From: JAWXTS01 sp044433305
Lineage (GTDB): Bacteria; Bacteroidota; Bacteroidia; Bacteroidales; Rikenellaceae
Assembly (NCBI GenBank): GCA_044433305.1
Contig: JAWXTS010000003.1
Location: forward strand, 1 to 64,000
Direction of reading: 5' to 3'
DNA length: 64,000 nt
Shown here: in pieces, positions 52,203 to 61,941 of the stretch
How the letters are laid out: each line of letters begins with the position of its first letter
Position numbering within the stretch: the first letter of the stretch is position 1
The notes under the pieces: model-generated
The model's database searches: none
What the model saw: the letters and a program-made list of their open reading frames with translations, nothing else
Told to the model about the DNA's origin: nothing
Program-made: the position numbers and the translations under genes

Positions 52203-52332
52203 TATAAATACTTTAGATTACTTTTAGAGCAACTAGCATGCCCAAACACGGCATACTACACATAAAGCCAAGGCTTAAACAGCTAACAAACAACCATTTA
52301 CCCATAGCCCTAAAAATTATTGCTACTCTCTA
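52203..52332 (-). other. Long 5' leader of the suf operon
   Basis: Between the sufB start and its likely promoter lie about 120 nt of untranslated RNA. It holds two short hairpins, ATGCC/GGCAT around a 7-nt loop (near 52239-52256) and AAGCC/GGCTT with a tiny loop (near 52266-52277). No known riboswitch consensus is recognised. Confidence 0.35.
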
Positions 52333-52362
52333 CAAAGGTACGAATTTTAGCTCAAACAACAA
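52333..52362 (-). promoter_or_regulatory. Promoter of the suf operon (TTG, 19 nt, TACCTTTG)
   Basis: On the minus strand TACCTTTG (52333-52340) is a full -7 match with TTG 19 nt upstream (52360-52362). It lies about 130 nt before sufB. No closer promoter motif is seen. Confidence 0.62.
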
Positions 52363-52446
52363 TAAGGCTTTACGTTTTTTTATTATGCTCTAGCCCACAC
52401 AACTACGCCACAGAGAGCACCATATAGGATTACCACATATTATCAC

Positions 52447-52454
52447 TACCTTTG
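52447..52454 (+). promoter_or_regulatory. -7 promoter element of the second MATE gene
   Basis: TACCTTTG, full match to TAnnTTTG, 23 nt before the start at 52478. Divergent from the suf promoter about 100 bp away. Confidence 0.62.
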
Positions 52455-52477
52455 AGGCTCGAAAGCAACCAAAAAAA

Positions 52478-53800
52478 ATGAACAAACAACTAGACCTTGA
52501 ACACCACAGCCTGAGCAAGCTTTTCTTTAGCTTTGCAGCACCAAGCATACTAGGCATGCTCATCGTATCGGCACAGATTATGATAGACGGGCTGTTCCTA
52601 AGTGCCAAGGTCGGAGCACTGGGACTTGCTGCGGTAAACCTATCAATGCCCGTTATAAGCATCATGCTTAGCATAGCTCTTATGATAGTATCGGGCGGAA
52701 TAGTAATAACGGGAGTGGCCAAGGGCAGCAAGGATGAAAAGCTGGCCGCAGGATTCACAACCCTCACCATAACCATATACGCCACCGTTCTGGCAAGCCT
52801 CTCGGCCATCATACTTCTGAATCTCGACGCTGTATGTAACGCCCTTGGAGCAACGGGACAGATACACAACTACGTGAAAGCCTACCTTGGATACATGGCT
52901 GGCGGAGCAGTCCTCTACTGCCTACCCAACCTTACAGAGGCTTTTGCTCGCCTGAACGGAAGACCCAACTTCGTGCTCATAAGCGGCATAATATGTCTAA
53001 GCGTAAACGTCTTACTCGACTACCTTTTTATCTTTAGATTTGACATGGGCATGAGCGGAGCAGCCCTTGCCACCATAGCTGCCAACACCACAGCAGCAAT
53101 AATTCTATCGCCACTGGTTAAGTGCGCAAGAATCAGAGGCACCCTACGTGATATAAAAAACATATTCTTCAACGGCAGCTCAGAGATGATAACGGCCGTG
53201 TCGTCAGCCTTGGCAACCTACCTGTTCAACATAATTTTAATGCGCAAAACAGGTGCCGTAGGTGTAGCTGCCCTGACCATAGTTTTCTACATCAATATGA
53301 TAGTCAACATGTGTTTATTCGGACTAGCCCAATCACTGCAACCCCTTGTGGCCTACAACCTTGGAGCCAAAAGCTACCCCAAGATACGCAAGCTACTTCG
53401 CATAGCACTGGCATCTGGCGGAACAATAGGAATCAGCATTTACCTTGCCGTGCAACTGCTTGACAATTCAATAGTCGAAGCCTTCGCTAATGGCAACACC
53501 GAGCTAATAGCCATCGCTAGTATAGCCGTAACCTACGTCACTATACACTACCTATTTAGCTTTGCAAACATAGTAATGGGCACCTTCCACACCGCCATAG
53601 AACGCCCCGTAGAATCAGCCGTGATAGCCGTATGTAGATCCATCATCTTTGTGGCATTATACCTATATGCCCTACCTCTATTTCTTGGAGAGATAGGGAT
53701 ATGGCTCAGCATACCGCTTGCCGAAGTATCAACCCTAGTAATAAGCACCCTGCTTACACGAAGGTCCCTATCAAGATTAAAGAGTACGCTAAGTAAATAA
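52478..53800 (+). CDS. MATE family efflux transporter
   Basis: A 440-residue inner-membrane antiporter with twelve helices. N-terminal EHHSLSKLFFSFAAPSILGMLIVSAQIMIDGLF is the MATE start in the MepA/NorM-like branch that differs from the DinF-like copy at 30952; RLNGRPNFVLISGIICLSVNVLLDY and QPLVAYNLGAKSYPKIRK support it. Substrate unknown. Single-gene unit with its own promoter and a strong terminator. Confidence 0.93.
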   Translation: MNKQLDLEHHSLSKLFFSFAAPSILGMLIVSAQIMIDGLFLSAKVGALGLAAVNLSMPVISIMLSIALMIVSGGIVITGVAKGSKDEKLAAGFTTLTITIYATVLASLSAIILLNLDAVCNALGATGQIHNYVKAYLGYMAGGAVLYCLPNLTEAFARLNGRPNFVLISGIICLSVNVLLDYLFIFRFDMGMSGAALATIAANTTAAIILSPLVKCARIRGTLRDIKNIFFNGSSEMITAVSSALATYLFNIILMRKTGAVGVAALTIVFYINMIVNMCLFGLAQSLQPLVAYNLGAKSYPKIRKLLRIALASGGTIGISIYLAVQLLDNSIVEAFANGNTELIAIASIAVTYVTIHYLFSFANIVMGTFHTAIERPVESAVIAVCRSIIFVALYLYALPLFLGEIGIWLSIPLAEVSTLVISTLLTRRSLSRLKSTLSK

Positions 53801-53837
53801 CTTTCCTCAGAACTTTCCCCCTCAGAAATAAAGCACA

Positions 53838-53878
53838 AAAAAATAAGCCGCCAACGATTAGTTGGCGGCTTATTTTTT
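53838..53878. terminator. Bidirectional rho-independent terminator
   Basis: Perfect 18-bp inverted repeat: AAAAAATAAGCCGCCAAC and GTTGGCGGCTTATTTTTT around the 5-nt loop GATTA. It closes the MATE gene (+) and the TPR gene (-). Confidence 0.9.
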
Positions 53879-53923
53879 GTCGCAAGGAAGCAGAACCTCC
53901 TCACACTTATGCTATACTACAAC

Positions 53924-55225
53924 CTATTGAATCTCTTGTAGCATTTGGTTGTATTTATCGTATTTTTCCTGCATACCCTCCTCGTTACGTAGACGGAAAG
54001 ATACGTTTTTCAAAGCCTCAAGGGTTTCTACACTCTCTGGACGGATAGCGATAGCTTTCTCTAGAGGAATGATAGAATTTTTGAAGTATACGATTTGTTG
54101 TGAGTTAGCATTGTCATAATCCTCTTGGCTTGCGTTAGGAAGCTCGCGGATAATATCATACATAGAGTTACCTTTACGGATATACAACATACCTAGGTTG
54201 AACTGAGTTGAGAACTCACCTGGAGCAAGCTCAGCAGCTTTCTCAAAAGCAGCTAGACATTTGTCATTATCACCCAATTTGTCATAGATTCTACCCAAAC
54301 CATCATAGTATACATAGTTGTCTGGATCGCCAGCAATAGCTTTCTCTACATAAGGGATAACCTCTGAAGGGTCCTCGCCAGTAGTTGCATAAAGGCTCAT
54401 AAGACCCTCTACGATATCATTGTTAGCAGGATATTTCTCTATACCCTCAATCAAGACAGCTTTAGCCTCAGGGAATCTCTCAAGACCGATAAGGCAAACA
54501 CCTCTAAAGAAATGTGACTGACCGTCTGCATCATAACCATATTTTGCAGCTTTCTCAAGAGCGTCATAACCATCCTGGAACTCGTTAGTTGCAGTAAATA
54601 GGTAACCAGCATTGTAAACCGAAGCTGTGTCAATAACGTTCAAAGCTGGCAAGATGCTAATCTCAAAGCTTTTCTCAAACTCAACCGCTGCATCTTTATA
54701 CTTTCTTGCTTGGAAGTAGTTGTTTGCAGAAGCTTTGTAGAAATCACTAACAGCAGTAAGTTTAGCACTAACCTTAGCAGCTGCACTTGCCTCTTTGTCA
54801 TAAGCTGTGCTATAAGACTCAATAGCCTTATCCATAGCATCCTCTACAACAACGTAGTCTGATTCCCAAAATACTAGAGCACCATCTTTGAAATAAGCAT
54901 CGAAGTATGGGAAAGCATACTTTTGAAATGGTTGACCCTCAACATCTACCGTCTCAGCTGAAACGTTTGAGCCAAACATAACAGCAGCACTGGTTGCATC
55001 CATACCTACGTATAGGCCGTCAGTTGCAGCTGTTGCCGCTTTAAAATAGTTATCACCATGTGTCAACCAAGTTGCTGCTTTAACAGATTTTTTCTCATTA
55101 GCAACATCAGCTCCTGACTTAGCAATTCCTTTTTGTATACCCTCTTTATCAACTTTGAACTGAGCTGATGCGGTATAACTCATAGTAGCCATAGCTACTA
55201 ATGCTACAAAAAATAAACGCTTCAT
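53924..55225 (-). CDS. Exported tetratricopeptide repeat protein
   Basis: From the ATG at 55225 (MKRLFFVALVAMATMSYTASAQ, a clean signal peptide) the protein has 433 residues; an earlier in-frame start would overlap the gyrA stop and was rejected. At least six TPR-like helix pairs are visible, for example YFQARKYKDAAVEFEKSFEIS, YKAGYDALEKAAKYGY-type and YVYYDGLGRIYDKLGDNDKCLAAFEKAAEL. It would scaffold protein contacts in the periplasm or at the outer membrane; partner unknown. It lies 46 nt after gyrA with no clear promoter of its own. Confidence 0.86.
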   Translation of the reverse strand: MKRLFFVALVAMATMSYTASAQFKVDKEGIQKGIAKSGADVANEKKSVKAATWLTHGDNYFKAATAATDGLYVGMDATSAAVMFGSNVSAETVDVEGQPFQKYAFPYFDAYFKDGALVFWESDYVVVEDAMDKAIESYSTAYDKEASAAAKVSAKLTAVSDFYKASANNYFQARKYKDAAVEFEKSFEISILPALNVIDTASVYNAGYLFTATNEFQDGYDALEKAAKYGYDADGQSHFFRGVCLIGLERFPEAKAVLIEGIEKYPANNDIVEGLMSLYATTGEDPSEVIPYVEKAIAGDPDNYVYYDGLGRIYDKLGDNDKCLAAFEKAAELAPGEFSTQFNLGMLYIRKGNSMYDIIRELPNASQEDYDNANSQQIVYFKNSIIPLEKAIAIRPESVETLEALKNVSFRLRNEEGMQEKYDKYNQMLQEIQ

Positions 55226-55271
55226 AATAGTCTTTTTTTTTAATGTAAGTTGTTTGTTATTATTATTTATG

Positions 55272-57884
55272 TTATTCCTCAACAATTTCTATTTCATCGT
55301 CGTTGTCTTCTTGCCCTTCAACAGCATCCTGTTCTGCCGCAGCAACAAGTCTATCTATACCCTCGTCAACGACAACCTCAGCATCAACAGCTTCCGTAGA
55401 TTCAGTTTGAACAACTACGGCCTCTGTCTCTTCTTCTTCACTGTGAGGCACCGCCATCACGGATGCAATATAGTCATTATTTCGTAAATTGATGATACGA
55501 ACACCCTGAGTTGCACGTCCAGCAATGCGGATTTGCTCAACAGCGATACGGATAGTAAGACCCGAACGGTTTATAATCATCAAATCATGCTCGTCTGTAA
55601 CGTCCTTGATAGCTATCAAGTCACCTGTTTTCTCGGTAATCTGAATAGTCTTGACACCCTTACCACCACGGTTTGTTGTGCGGTAGTCATCAAGGTCGGT
55701 ACGCTTGCCATAGCCATTCTCTGAAAGAACCAATATATCGTGCTTAGAATCTGGCTCTATACATATCATGCCGATAACCTCGTTGCCCTCCTCAATAGAG
55801 ATGCCTCGAACACCAGCTCCTGTACGGCCGATAGCGCGCACATTGCTCTCGTTGAAGCGGATAGCCTTGCCCTTGCGAGCTGCGATAACAACATCGCTGT
55901 TACCACTAGTAAGGCGTGCTTCGATAAGTTGGTCTCCCTCGCGAATAGTAATGGCGTTAACACCATTCTGGCGTGGACGAGAATATGCCTCAAGGCTGGT
56001 CTTCTTAACAACACCATCCTTAGTACACATTATAATATAGTTGTTATTTACATATTCTGGGTCGTTCAAGCGTTTGACATTGATATATGCTTTGACGCTA
56101 TCGTTTGGCTCTATGCGTATAACATTCTGTATTGCGCGGCCCTTAGATGTACGCGAACCCTCAGGAATCTCATAAACCTTAAGCCAGTGGCAGCGACCCT
56201 TCTCGGTAAAGAACAACATCGTATTGTGCATAGATGCAACATAGATGTGCTCGATAAAGTCCTCGCCACGTGTTGCGCTACCCTTAGAACCTACGCCACC
56301 ACGGTTTTGTGTACGGTACTCGGTAAGTGGAGTGCGCTTGATATAGCCCATGTGTGAGATAGTGATAACAACCTCCTCGTCAGCATAGAAGTCCTCAGGA
56401 TTAAACTCCTCAGCACTAAGCACTATCTCTGAGCGACGCTCGTCACCATATTTCTCTTTTATCTCTATAAGCTCGTCCTTAACGATACCCATCTGCAAAG
56501 CAACGTCTGCAAGTACGCTCTCAAGGTAAGCTATGTGATTACAAATATCTTCGTATTCTTTTTGTAGCTTATTTCTCTCTAGGCCAGTAAGTGCACGTAG
56601 GCGCATGTCTATGATGGCCGTTGCCTGAACCTCTGACAAATCAAAGCGAGCTATCAAAGCCACCTTAGCATCATCTGGACTCTGGGCCGAGCGGATAATG
56701 CTCACAACCTCGTCAATATTGTCAACAGCAATCAACATACCCTCCAAAAGGTGGGCACGCTTCTGAGCCTGAGCCAAGTCAAACTTAGTGCGGCGAACAA
56801 TCACCGTGTGACGGTGCTCCACAAAGTAGTGAATCATTTCTTTTAGATTCAACGTGCGTGGACGTCCATCAACAAGGGCGATATTATTCACTGGGAAGGT
56901 CGATTGTAGCGGAGTGTATTTATACAACATATTAAGCACCACGCTAGCCACGGCATCACTTTTAAGGATGATGATAACACGTGTTCCTGTACGGTCACTC
57001 TCATCATTAATATATGATATACCCTCTATCTTTTTCTCGTTTATAAGGTCTGCGATTTTCTTCACCGTGTCGGCCTTGTTCACCATATAAGGGAACTCTG
57101 TAACCACGATACACTCGCGACCAGTTGCGGTGTGCTCTATCTCTGTGCGTGCGCGCATAACAACACGTCCACGACCTGTCTCATAAGCATCCTTGATTCC
57201 CTCGTAACCATAGATTATGGCTCCCGTAGGGAAGTCTGGAGCTTTAACATAGTTCAAAAGCTCGCTTATTTCAATCTCTGTGTTATCTATATATGCACAA
57301 CATGCATCTATAACCTCGGTAAGGTTGTGAGGAGGCATATTGGTTGCCATACCAACGGCAATACCAGAGGCTCCATTAACCAACAACAACGGAACACGCG
57401 TAGGAAGCACCGTAGGCTCCTGCATTGTTTCATCAAAGTTAGGCGCGAAGTTAACCGTATCTTTGTCTATATCGGCCATAACCTCGTCGGCTATCTTTCT
57501 CATTCTGGCCTCGGTATAACGCATAGCCGCAGGGCTATCGCCATCCACCGAACCAAAGTTACCTTGTCCGTCTACAAGCTGGTAGCGCATGCTCCAGTCC
57601 TGAGCCAAACGCACCATAGCCTCATATACTGACGAGTCGCCATGAGGGTGAAACTTACCCAACACGTCACCCACAATTCTGGCTGACTTACGGTGAGGCT
57701 TATCTGAATAGAGGTTCAGTTCATTGCTCATATCGTATAAGATACGACGATGTACGGGCTTAAGTCCGTCTCTAACATCAGGCAATGCACGTGACACAAT
57801 AACCGACATCGAATAGTCGATGTAAGCGGTCTTCATTTCCTCCTCGATATTAATCTTGATAATTCTATCTACTGATTCTGACAT
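55272..57884 (-). CDS. gyrA: DNA gyrase subunit A
   Basis: Breaks and rejoins DNA for gyrase supercoiling. At 870 residues it has the catalytic Tyr123 (AMRYTEARM) and the quinolone region [12 protein letters not shown] with Ser84 and Glu88, the usual susceptible form. The C-terminal wrapping domain contains a GyrA-box-like QNRGGVG and a second NRGGKG, which supports GyrA over ParC. The last ~60 residues are very acidic ([10 protein letters not shown] ... [11 protein letters not shown]), a common C-terminal tail in this group. gyrB is not nearby. Confidence 0.97.
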   Translation of the reverse strand: MSESVDRIIKINIEEEMKTAYIDYSMSVIVSRALPDVRDGLKPVHRRILYDMSNELNLYSDKPHRKSARIVGDVLGKFHPHGDSSVYEAMVRLAQDWSMRYQLVDGQGNFGSVDGDSPAAMRYTEARMRKIADEVMADIDKDTVNFAPNFDETMQEPTVLPTRVPLLLVNGASGIAVGMATNMPPHNLTEVIDACCAYIDNTEIEISELLNYVKAPDFPTGAIIYGYEGIKDAYETGRGRVVMRARTEIEHTATGRECIVVTEFPYMVNKADTVKKIADLINEKKIEGISYINDESDRTGTRVIIILKSDAVASVVLNMLYKYTPLQSTFPVNNIALVDGRPRTLNLKEMIHYFVEHRHTVIVRRTKFDLAQAQKRAHLLEGMLIAVDNIDEVVSIIRSAQSPDDAKVALIARFDLSEVQATAIIDMRLRALTGLERNKLQKEYEDICNHIAYLESVLADVALQMGIVKDELIEIKEKYGDERRSEIVLSAEEFNPEDFYADEEVVITISHMGYIKRTPLTEYRTQNRGGVGSKGSATRGEDFIEHIYVASMHNTMLFFTEKGRCHWLKVYEIPEGSRTSKGRAIQNVIRIEPNDSVKAYINVKRLNDPEYVNNNYIIMCTKDGVVKKTSLEAYSRPRQNGVNAITIREGDQLIEARLTSGNSDVVIAARKGKAIRFNESNVRAIGRTGAGVRGISIEEGNEVIGMICIEPDSKHDILVLSENGYGKRTDLDDYRTTNRGGKGVKTIQITEKTGDLIAIKDVTDEHDLMIINRSGLTIRIAVEQIRIAGRATQGVRIINLRNNDYIASVMAVPHSEEEETEAVVVQTESTEAVDAEVVVDEGIDRLVAAAEQDAVEGQEDNDDEIEIVEE

Positions 57885-57993
57885 AAAAATTTCTAGTTCT
57901 ATAATTGTGCTAAATTAATGCTTTTTTGCTAGACTACAAAATTTTTGGCAACAAAAAACCAAACAAAATAACACCCTAAAAAATAGAATGTTA

Positions 57994-58049
57994 AACAAAA
58001 AAATAAGGGTCTGATTAACAAGACAAAACCTGTTAGTCAGACCCCTTTT
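57994..58049 (-). terminator. Rho-independent terminator after tRNA-Arg
   Basis: On the minus strand GGGTCTGACTAACA (58044-58031) pairs with TGTTAATCAGACCC (58020-58007), 14 bp with one mismatch around a 10-nt loop, followed by TTATTTTTTTG. It ends the tRNA transcript before gyrA. Confidence 0.82.
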
Positions 58050-58066
58050 ATATTTTGTTGGCGTAG

Positions 58067-58138
58067 TAGTCTCATCGGGACTCGAACCCGAATCTGAAGT
58101 TTAGGAAACTTCCATTCTATCCCTTGAACTATGAAACC
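58067..58138 (-). tRNA. tRNA-Arg (anticodon CCU)
   Basis: A 72-nt cloverleaf on the minus strand: acceptor GGTTTCA/TGAGACT, short D arm, anticodon stem GAAGT/ACTTC with loop TTCCTAA (anticodon CCU, reads AGG), and T arm TCGGG-TTCGAGT-CCCGA. Discriminator is A and CCA is not encoded. The acceptor has G-U pairs at positions 1 and 4. Followed by a terminator. Confidence 0.94.
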
Positions 58139-58216
58139 ATTACCCTCATGTTTTATATTCAAGCCCGGGAAAGCAAAGCACCCAAAGACAGTTACACCTT
58201 AATCGAATCAGATAAA

Positions 58217-59227
58217 CTACTTAGCGTATTTACTTCCGTCATAAGCCCACTTGATGTACATGGCACCCCAAGTGAATCCACCACCAAAGGTAGCTAACAC
58301 AAGATTGTCGCCCTCGCGCAACTCAGACTCATAATCCCACAAGCACAATGGCAATGTACCTGCTGTTGTGTTGCCATATTTCTGTATGTTAATCATACAT
58401 TTCTCAGCCTCAATACCCATTCTGCGAGCCGTAGCATCAATGATGCGTAGGTTTGCTTGATGAGGAACCAAGTAACGTATATCAGCAGAAGTTAGATTGT
58501 TGCGCTCCATAACCTCAACAGCTACATCAGCCATGTGAGATACGGCAGCCTTGAAAACAACCTGTCCCTCTTGGTGTACATAGTGCATACGTTTCTCTAC
58601 CGTCTCATAAGAAGGTGGGTTCAACGAACCACCTGCTTCCATGTATAGGTGAGTAGAACCAGAACCGTCAGAGTGCAATACTTCGTCAATGATACCTGTA
58701 CCATCTTCTGCTGGCTCTAGCAACACTGCGCCAGCACCATCGCCAAAGATAGGACATGTAGAACGGTCTGTATAGTCTATAATGGTTGACATTTTGTCAC
58801 CACCAACAACAATAACTTTTTTGTGTGTACCTGACTCAATAAACTTAGATGCCGATGTAAGTGCAAACAAGAAACCGCTACATGCAGCAGACATATCATA
58901 AGCATAAGCGTTGGTCATACCTGCTTTATAAGCGATAAGATTTGCTGTCGAAGGGAACAACATATCCGGAGTAACAGTAGCACAAATAACTAGATCTACA
59001 TCTAGAGGGTCAACACCTGTTTTCTCAAGAAGGTTTTTAACCGCTTGGGCACCCATGTATGAGGTTGCCTTATCTTTATCCTTAAGGATGTGACGTGTAT
59101 TGATACCAATACGAGTTTTAATCCACTCGTCTGTGGTGTCAACCATGCGGCTTAGCTCCTCGTTATCTAGTATATAGTCTGGAAGATAGCCACCCACACC
59201 TGTGATTGCTGCTTTAATCTTAGTCAT
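58217..59227 (-). CDS. fabH: 3-oxoacyl-ACP synthase III
   Basis: Starts fatty acid synthesis by condensing acetyl-CoA (or a branched primer) with malonyl-ACP. I chose the start at 59227 ([17 protein letters not shown]), which overlaps the plsX stop by 8 nt; an upstream start would add ten unrelated residues. The 336 residues carry catalytic Cys116 (DMSAACSGF), the His in [10 protein letters not shown] and the Asn in [11 protein letters not shown]. Last gene of DUF177-rpmF-plsX-fabH, a widely conserved order. Confidence 0.95.
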   Translation of the reverse strand: MTKIKAAITGVGGYLPDYILDNEELSRMVDTTDEWIKTRIGINTRHILKDKDKATSYMGAQAVKNLLEKTGVDPLDVDLVICATVTPDMLFPSTANLIAYKAGMTNAYAYDMSAACSGFLFALTSASKFIESGTHKKVIVVGGDKMSTIIDYTDRSTCPIFGDGAGAVLLEPAEDGTGIIDEVLHSDGSGSTHLYMEAGGSLNPPSYETVEKRMHYVHQEGQVVFKAAVSHMADVAVEVMERNNLTSADIRYLVPHQANLRIIDATARRMGIEAEKCMINIQKYGNTTAGTLPLCLWDYESELREGDNLVLATFGGGFTWGAMYIKWAYDGSKYAK

Positions 59228-60179
59228 TGCCAAATGCTTCTCTAAGTTTTGAAACAAAACGGCTGTGAACAGTACGCTCTGTTTGTAAAATCATATTTTT
59301 AATTGCTCTTGCAGTCGAGCAACCGTGACCTATGACTACGGCAGCATTCACACCAAGCACTGGCGTGCCACCGATAGACTCATAGTTCATACGGTCTATA
59401 AATTCGCTCTCAATACCCATCGAGCGTGTCATCTCATAGAAACCCTCGTATTGTTTAAGAAGGGTATTTCCTATGAAGCCGTCACAAACGATTACGTCTG
59501 CAATTTTACCTGTGCAAAGATATTTAGCTTCGACATTACCTACGAAGTTAAATTCTTCTGCTTGGTCCATCAACTCGTAAGTAGCCTTGGTAACAAGGTT
59601 TCCCTTTTCGCGCTCTTCGCCGATATTCAGCAATGCAACTCTAGGGTTATCGATTTTGAGGACGCTTTTTGCGTAGATGCTACCTATCAATCCATATTGA
59701 CAAAGAACATCTGGTTTTGAATCGATGTTAAGTCCTACATCAAGCAGCAGAGATGATCCGCCTTGGCTCAAGGTAGGTACAATAGTAGATATTGCCGGTC
59801 TGATAATACCTTGCATAAGTTTGATAGCGTGCATACAACCAACCATCATACCCCCAGTGCTACCTGCACTTGCAAAGCCATCTATCAAACCACCCTTAAG
59901 GTATTTGAAACCAACGGCCATGCTAGAATCAGGTTTCCCGATAAAGGCATGAACAGATTTATCACCCATTTCTATCACCTGTGTAGTATGGACTATATCA
60001 ACAACCTCTAGTGAGACATTCTCGCGCGAGAATATAGCCTCAATCTGAGGTTTGTCTCCAAACAAGACCAAACGGCTTGTCTCTCCAATTTCTTGGATAG
60101 CTTGAATAGCTCCCATTACGGCTGCTTCAGGGGCGTAATCGCCACCCATCACATCTACACCTATCTTAAATTCAGTCAT
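59220..60179 (-). CDS. plsX: Phosphate acyltransferase PlsX
   Basis: Converts acyl-ACP to acyl-phosphate, the donor for PlsY in phospholipid synthesis. The 319 residues have [21 protein letters not shown] at the N-terminus, [26 protein letters not shown] and [16 protein letters not shown]. All are family blocks. Between rpmF (23 nt) and fabH (8 nt overlap). Confidence 0.96.
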   Translation of the reverse strand: MTEFKIGVDVMGGDYAPEAAVMGAIQAIQEIGETSRLVLFGDKPQIEAIFSRENVSLEVVDIVHTTQVIEMGDKSVHAFIGKPDSSMAVGFKYLKGGLIDGFASAGSTGGMMVGCMHAIKLMQGIIRPAISTIVPTLSQGGSSLLLDVGLNIDSKPDVLCQYGLIGSIYAKSVLKIDNPRVALLNIGEEREKGNLVTKATYELMDQAEEFNFVGNVEAKYLCTGKIADVIVCDGFIGNTLLKQYEGFYEMTRSMGIESEFIDRMNYESIGGTPVLGVNAAVVIGHGCSTARAIKNMILQTERTVHSRFVSKLREAFGND

Positions 60180-60202
60180 ACGACTCGGCTAAAAAAGTTA
60201 AA

Positions 60203-60388
60203 CTATTGTGCTACTTTTTTCTCGATAGCTGCTTTACCTCTGTAAAAACCACACTCTGGGCATACGCGGTGGTAAAGTACTGCTGAACCACAGTTTGAGC
60301 ATGTAGATACAGTTGCTACGGCTGCTGTATAGTGAGTTCTTCTTTTGTCTCTTCTCGTTGACGAGATTTTTCGTTTAGGATGTGCCAT
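60203..60388 (-). CDS. rpmF: 50S ribosomal protein L32
   Basis: A 61-residue basic ribosomal protein: MAHPKRKISSTRRDKRRTHY is the L32 start. Two CxxC pairs (CSNC and CPEC) form a zinc site, so this is the zinc-binding form. It follows the DUF177 gene by 42 nt. Confidence 0.97.
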   Translation of the reverse strand: MAHPKRKISSTRRDKRRTHYTAAVATVSTCSNCGSAVLYHRVCPECGFYRGKAAIEKKVAQ

Positions 60389-60430
60389 TATATTTCGTTT
60401 TTATAAAGTTTAAAAATTCTATTTCTTGTG

Positions 60431-60904
60431 TTACTCTTGTTCTTGTTCAAATCGTGCAAGCATATCTGGGTTGCACTCGCTAACGCCGTTCTCATCGGTG
60501 TAGTGTACTCTGTTGTAAGGTAGCGACAGATATATACTCTCATATATATATTGTGCTAGCGGAAGTTCATCGTCTGCTGGATGCAACCACATAATATCGC
60601 CGTCGCTCTCCATTTCTTGTTCAGAAAACTGAACAATTAATTCTGCCTGATAAAAAATTGGCAATTCAACATCTTCCAAACACCTATCACATGGTACAAT
60701 TACATCTCCCTCTATGTCAATTTGGGCAACGAGCATGTTATTTTGACGTTGCAAATCGACATGAATTTTGGCATTTCCACGCTCTATTTCGGACGACGAA
60801 AAGCACGCAAAAAAAGCGTCATCTACCTCAAAATCAAAGGCATGACTCCCCACTGCTAGACCCTTATAGGGTATGTTGTATTTTCTTAAAACGCTTGTCA
60901 TCAT
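60431..60904 (-). CDS. DUF177 (YceD-like) protein
   Basis: A 157-residue protein encoded directly before rpmF, as across many bacteria. The block VIVPCDRCLEDVELPIFYQAELIVQF contains the CxxCL motif typical of DUF177, though only one CxxC cysteine partner is clear. YceD-type proteins are linked to 23S rRNA processing. Met1 and Met2 are both possible starts. Its promoter lies only 14 nt upstream. Confidence 0.88.
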   Translation of the reverse strand: MMTSVLRKYNIPYKGLAVGSHAFDFEVDDAFFACFSSSEIERGNAKIHVDLQRQNNMLVAQIDIEGDVIVPCDRCLEDVELPIFYQAELIVQFSEQEMESDGDIMWLHPADDELPLAQYIYESIYLSLPYNRVHYTDENGVSECNPDMLARFEQEQE

Positions 60905-60918
60905 TCAAAAAGAGAGTA

Positions 60919-60950
60919 CAAAGGTACATTATTTAAACTAATCTACAAAA
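60919..60950 (-). promoter_or_regulatory. Promoter of DUF177-rpmF-plsX-fabH (TTTTG, 19 nt, TACCTTTG)
   Basis: On the minus strand TACCTTTG (60919-60926) with TTTTG exactly 19 nt upstream (60946-60950), the same spacing as the SRP RNA promoter. It fills the 46-bp gap after aroC and leaves a leader under about 12 nt. Confidence 0.78.
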
Positions 60951-61937
60951 TTATTTTTGTGATATAGCACACATATCTGCCAAAGCAACAGCCACAGCCG
61001 CCTCAACAACCACCTGTGCGCGCAGTGCTATGCAGGCATCGTGACGCCCCTGAATCTCAAGACTCTCCACTGCGTCATGCTCCAAATTATACGTAAACTG
61101 AGAAGCTGCAATACTTGGAGTTGGCTTAATGGCAACCCTAACAACCATGTCATTGCCATTAGAGATACCTCCATTTATGCCGCCATCATTGTTGGTTGCC
61201 GTAGCTCCCTTGCTATCTATTATAACATCGTTGTTCTCACTACCTCGCAAGCGAGCCGACTCGAAGCCAAGACCAAACTCAACACCTTTGACCGCAGGCA
61301 CGCTAAACAATATATGAGCAACCACGCTCTCTAGCGAGTCGAAGAAAGGCTCTCCAACTCCTGCCTTGATGCCAGTGGCCGTACATTCAATAATTCCTCC
61401 AACAGAGTCCTTAGCTTTCATAGCCGATTGAATATGAGAATCAAAATCCTCAGGGTTGTTGCAACCATCTATCTCCAAAAGAGAAGCCTTAACATTAATA
61501 CCCTCTAGCATCTTCTTAGCCACCACGCCTGCTGCAACAAGAACCAAAGTCAATCGACCCGAGAAGTGTCCGCCACCGCGGTAATCTGCAAAGCCATCAA
61601 ACTTCTGCAAGGCCACCATATCGGCATGCGATGGACGAGGGTGTTTAACAAGGCTAGAATAATCCTTTGAACGCGTATTGGCATTCTTAAACATGATTGT
61701 AAGCGGAGCACCCGTAGTGTGACCCTCGAACACGCCAGAGATAATCTCTGGTTCATCAGCCTCTTTTCGTGGTGTTGTTCCTTTCTGCGAGCCTCCCTGA
61801 CGACGTTTCAAGTCGGCCAAGAAATCCTGCTCACAAAGTGCTATGCCTGGCTTTACACCGTCGACAATAACGCCAACACCTACACCATGCGATTCGCCGA
61901 ATATAGATATTCTGAAAATTCTACCAAAGCTATTCAT
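60951..61937 (-). CDS. aroC: Chorismate synthase
   Basis: Makes chorismate from EPSP using reduced FMN. The 328 residues are slightly short for the family (about 350-360) but carry the expected motifs: FGRIFRISIFGESHG, HPRPSHADM, YRGGGHFSGRLT (the Bacteroidetes form) and RGSENNDVII. Third gene of lptB-aroA-aroC, 4 nt after aroA. Confidence 0.96.
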   Translation of the reverse strand: MNSFGRIFRISIFGESHGVGVGVIVDGVKPGIALCEQDFLADLKRRQGGSQKGTTPRKEADEPEIISGVFEGHTTGAPLTIMFKNANTRSKDYSSLVKHPRPSHADMVALQKFDGFADYRGGGHFSGRLTLVLVAAGVVAKKMLEGINVKASLLEIDGCNNPEDFDSHIQSAMKAKDSVGGIIECTATGIKAGVGEPFFDSLESVVAHILFSVPAVKGVEFGLGFESARLRGSENNDVIIDSKGATATNNDGGINGGISNGNDMVVRVAIKPTPSIAASQFTYNLEHDAVESLEIQGRHDACIALRAQVVVEAAVAVALADMCAISQK

Positions 61938-61941
61938 ATAT

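Noticed and set aside
55740..56357. 205-codon open frame on the + strand inside gyrA
   Set aside because: Antisense to conserved gyrA codons; no promoter, no domain.
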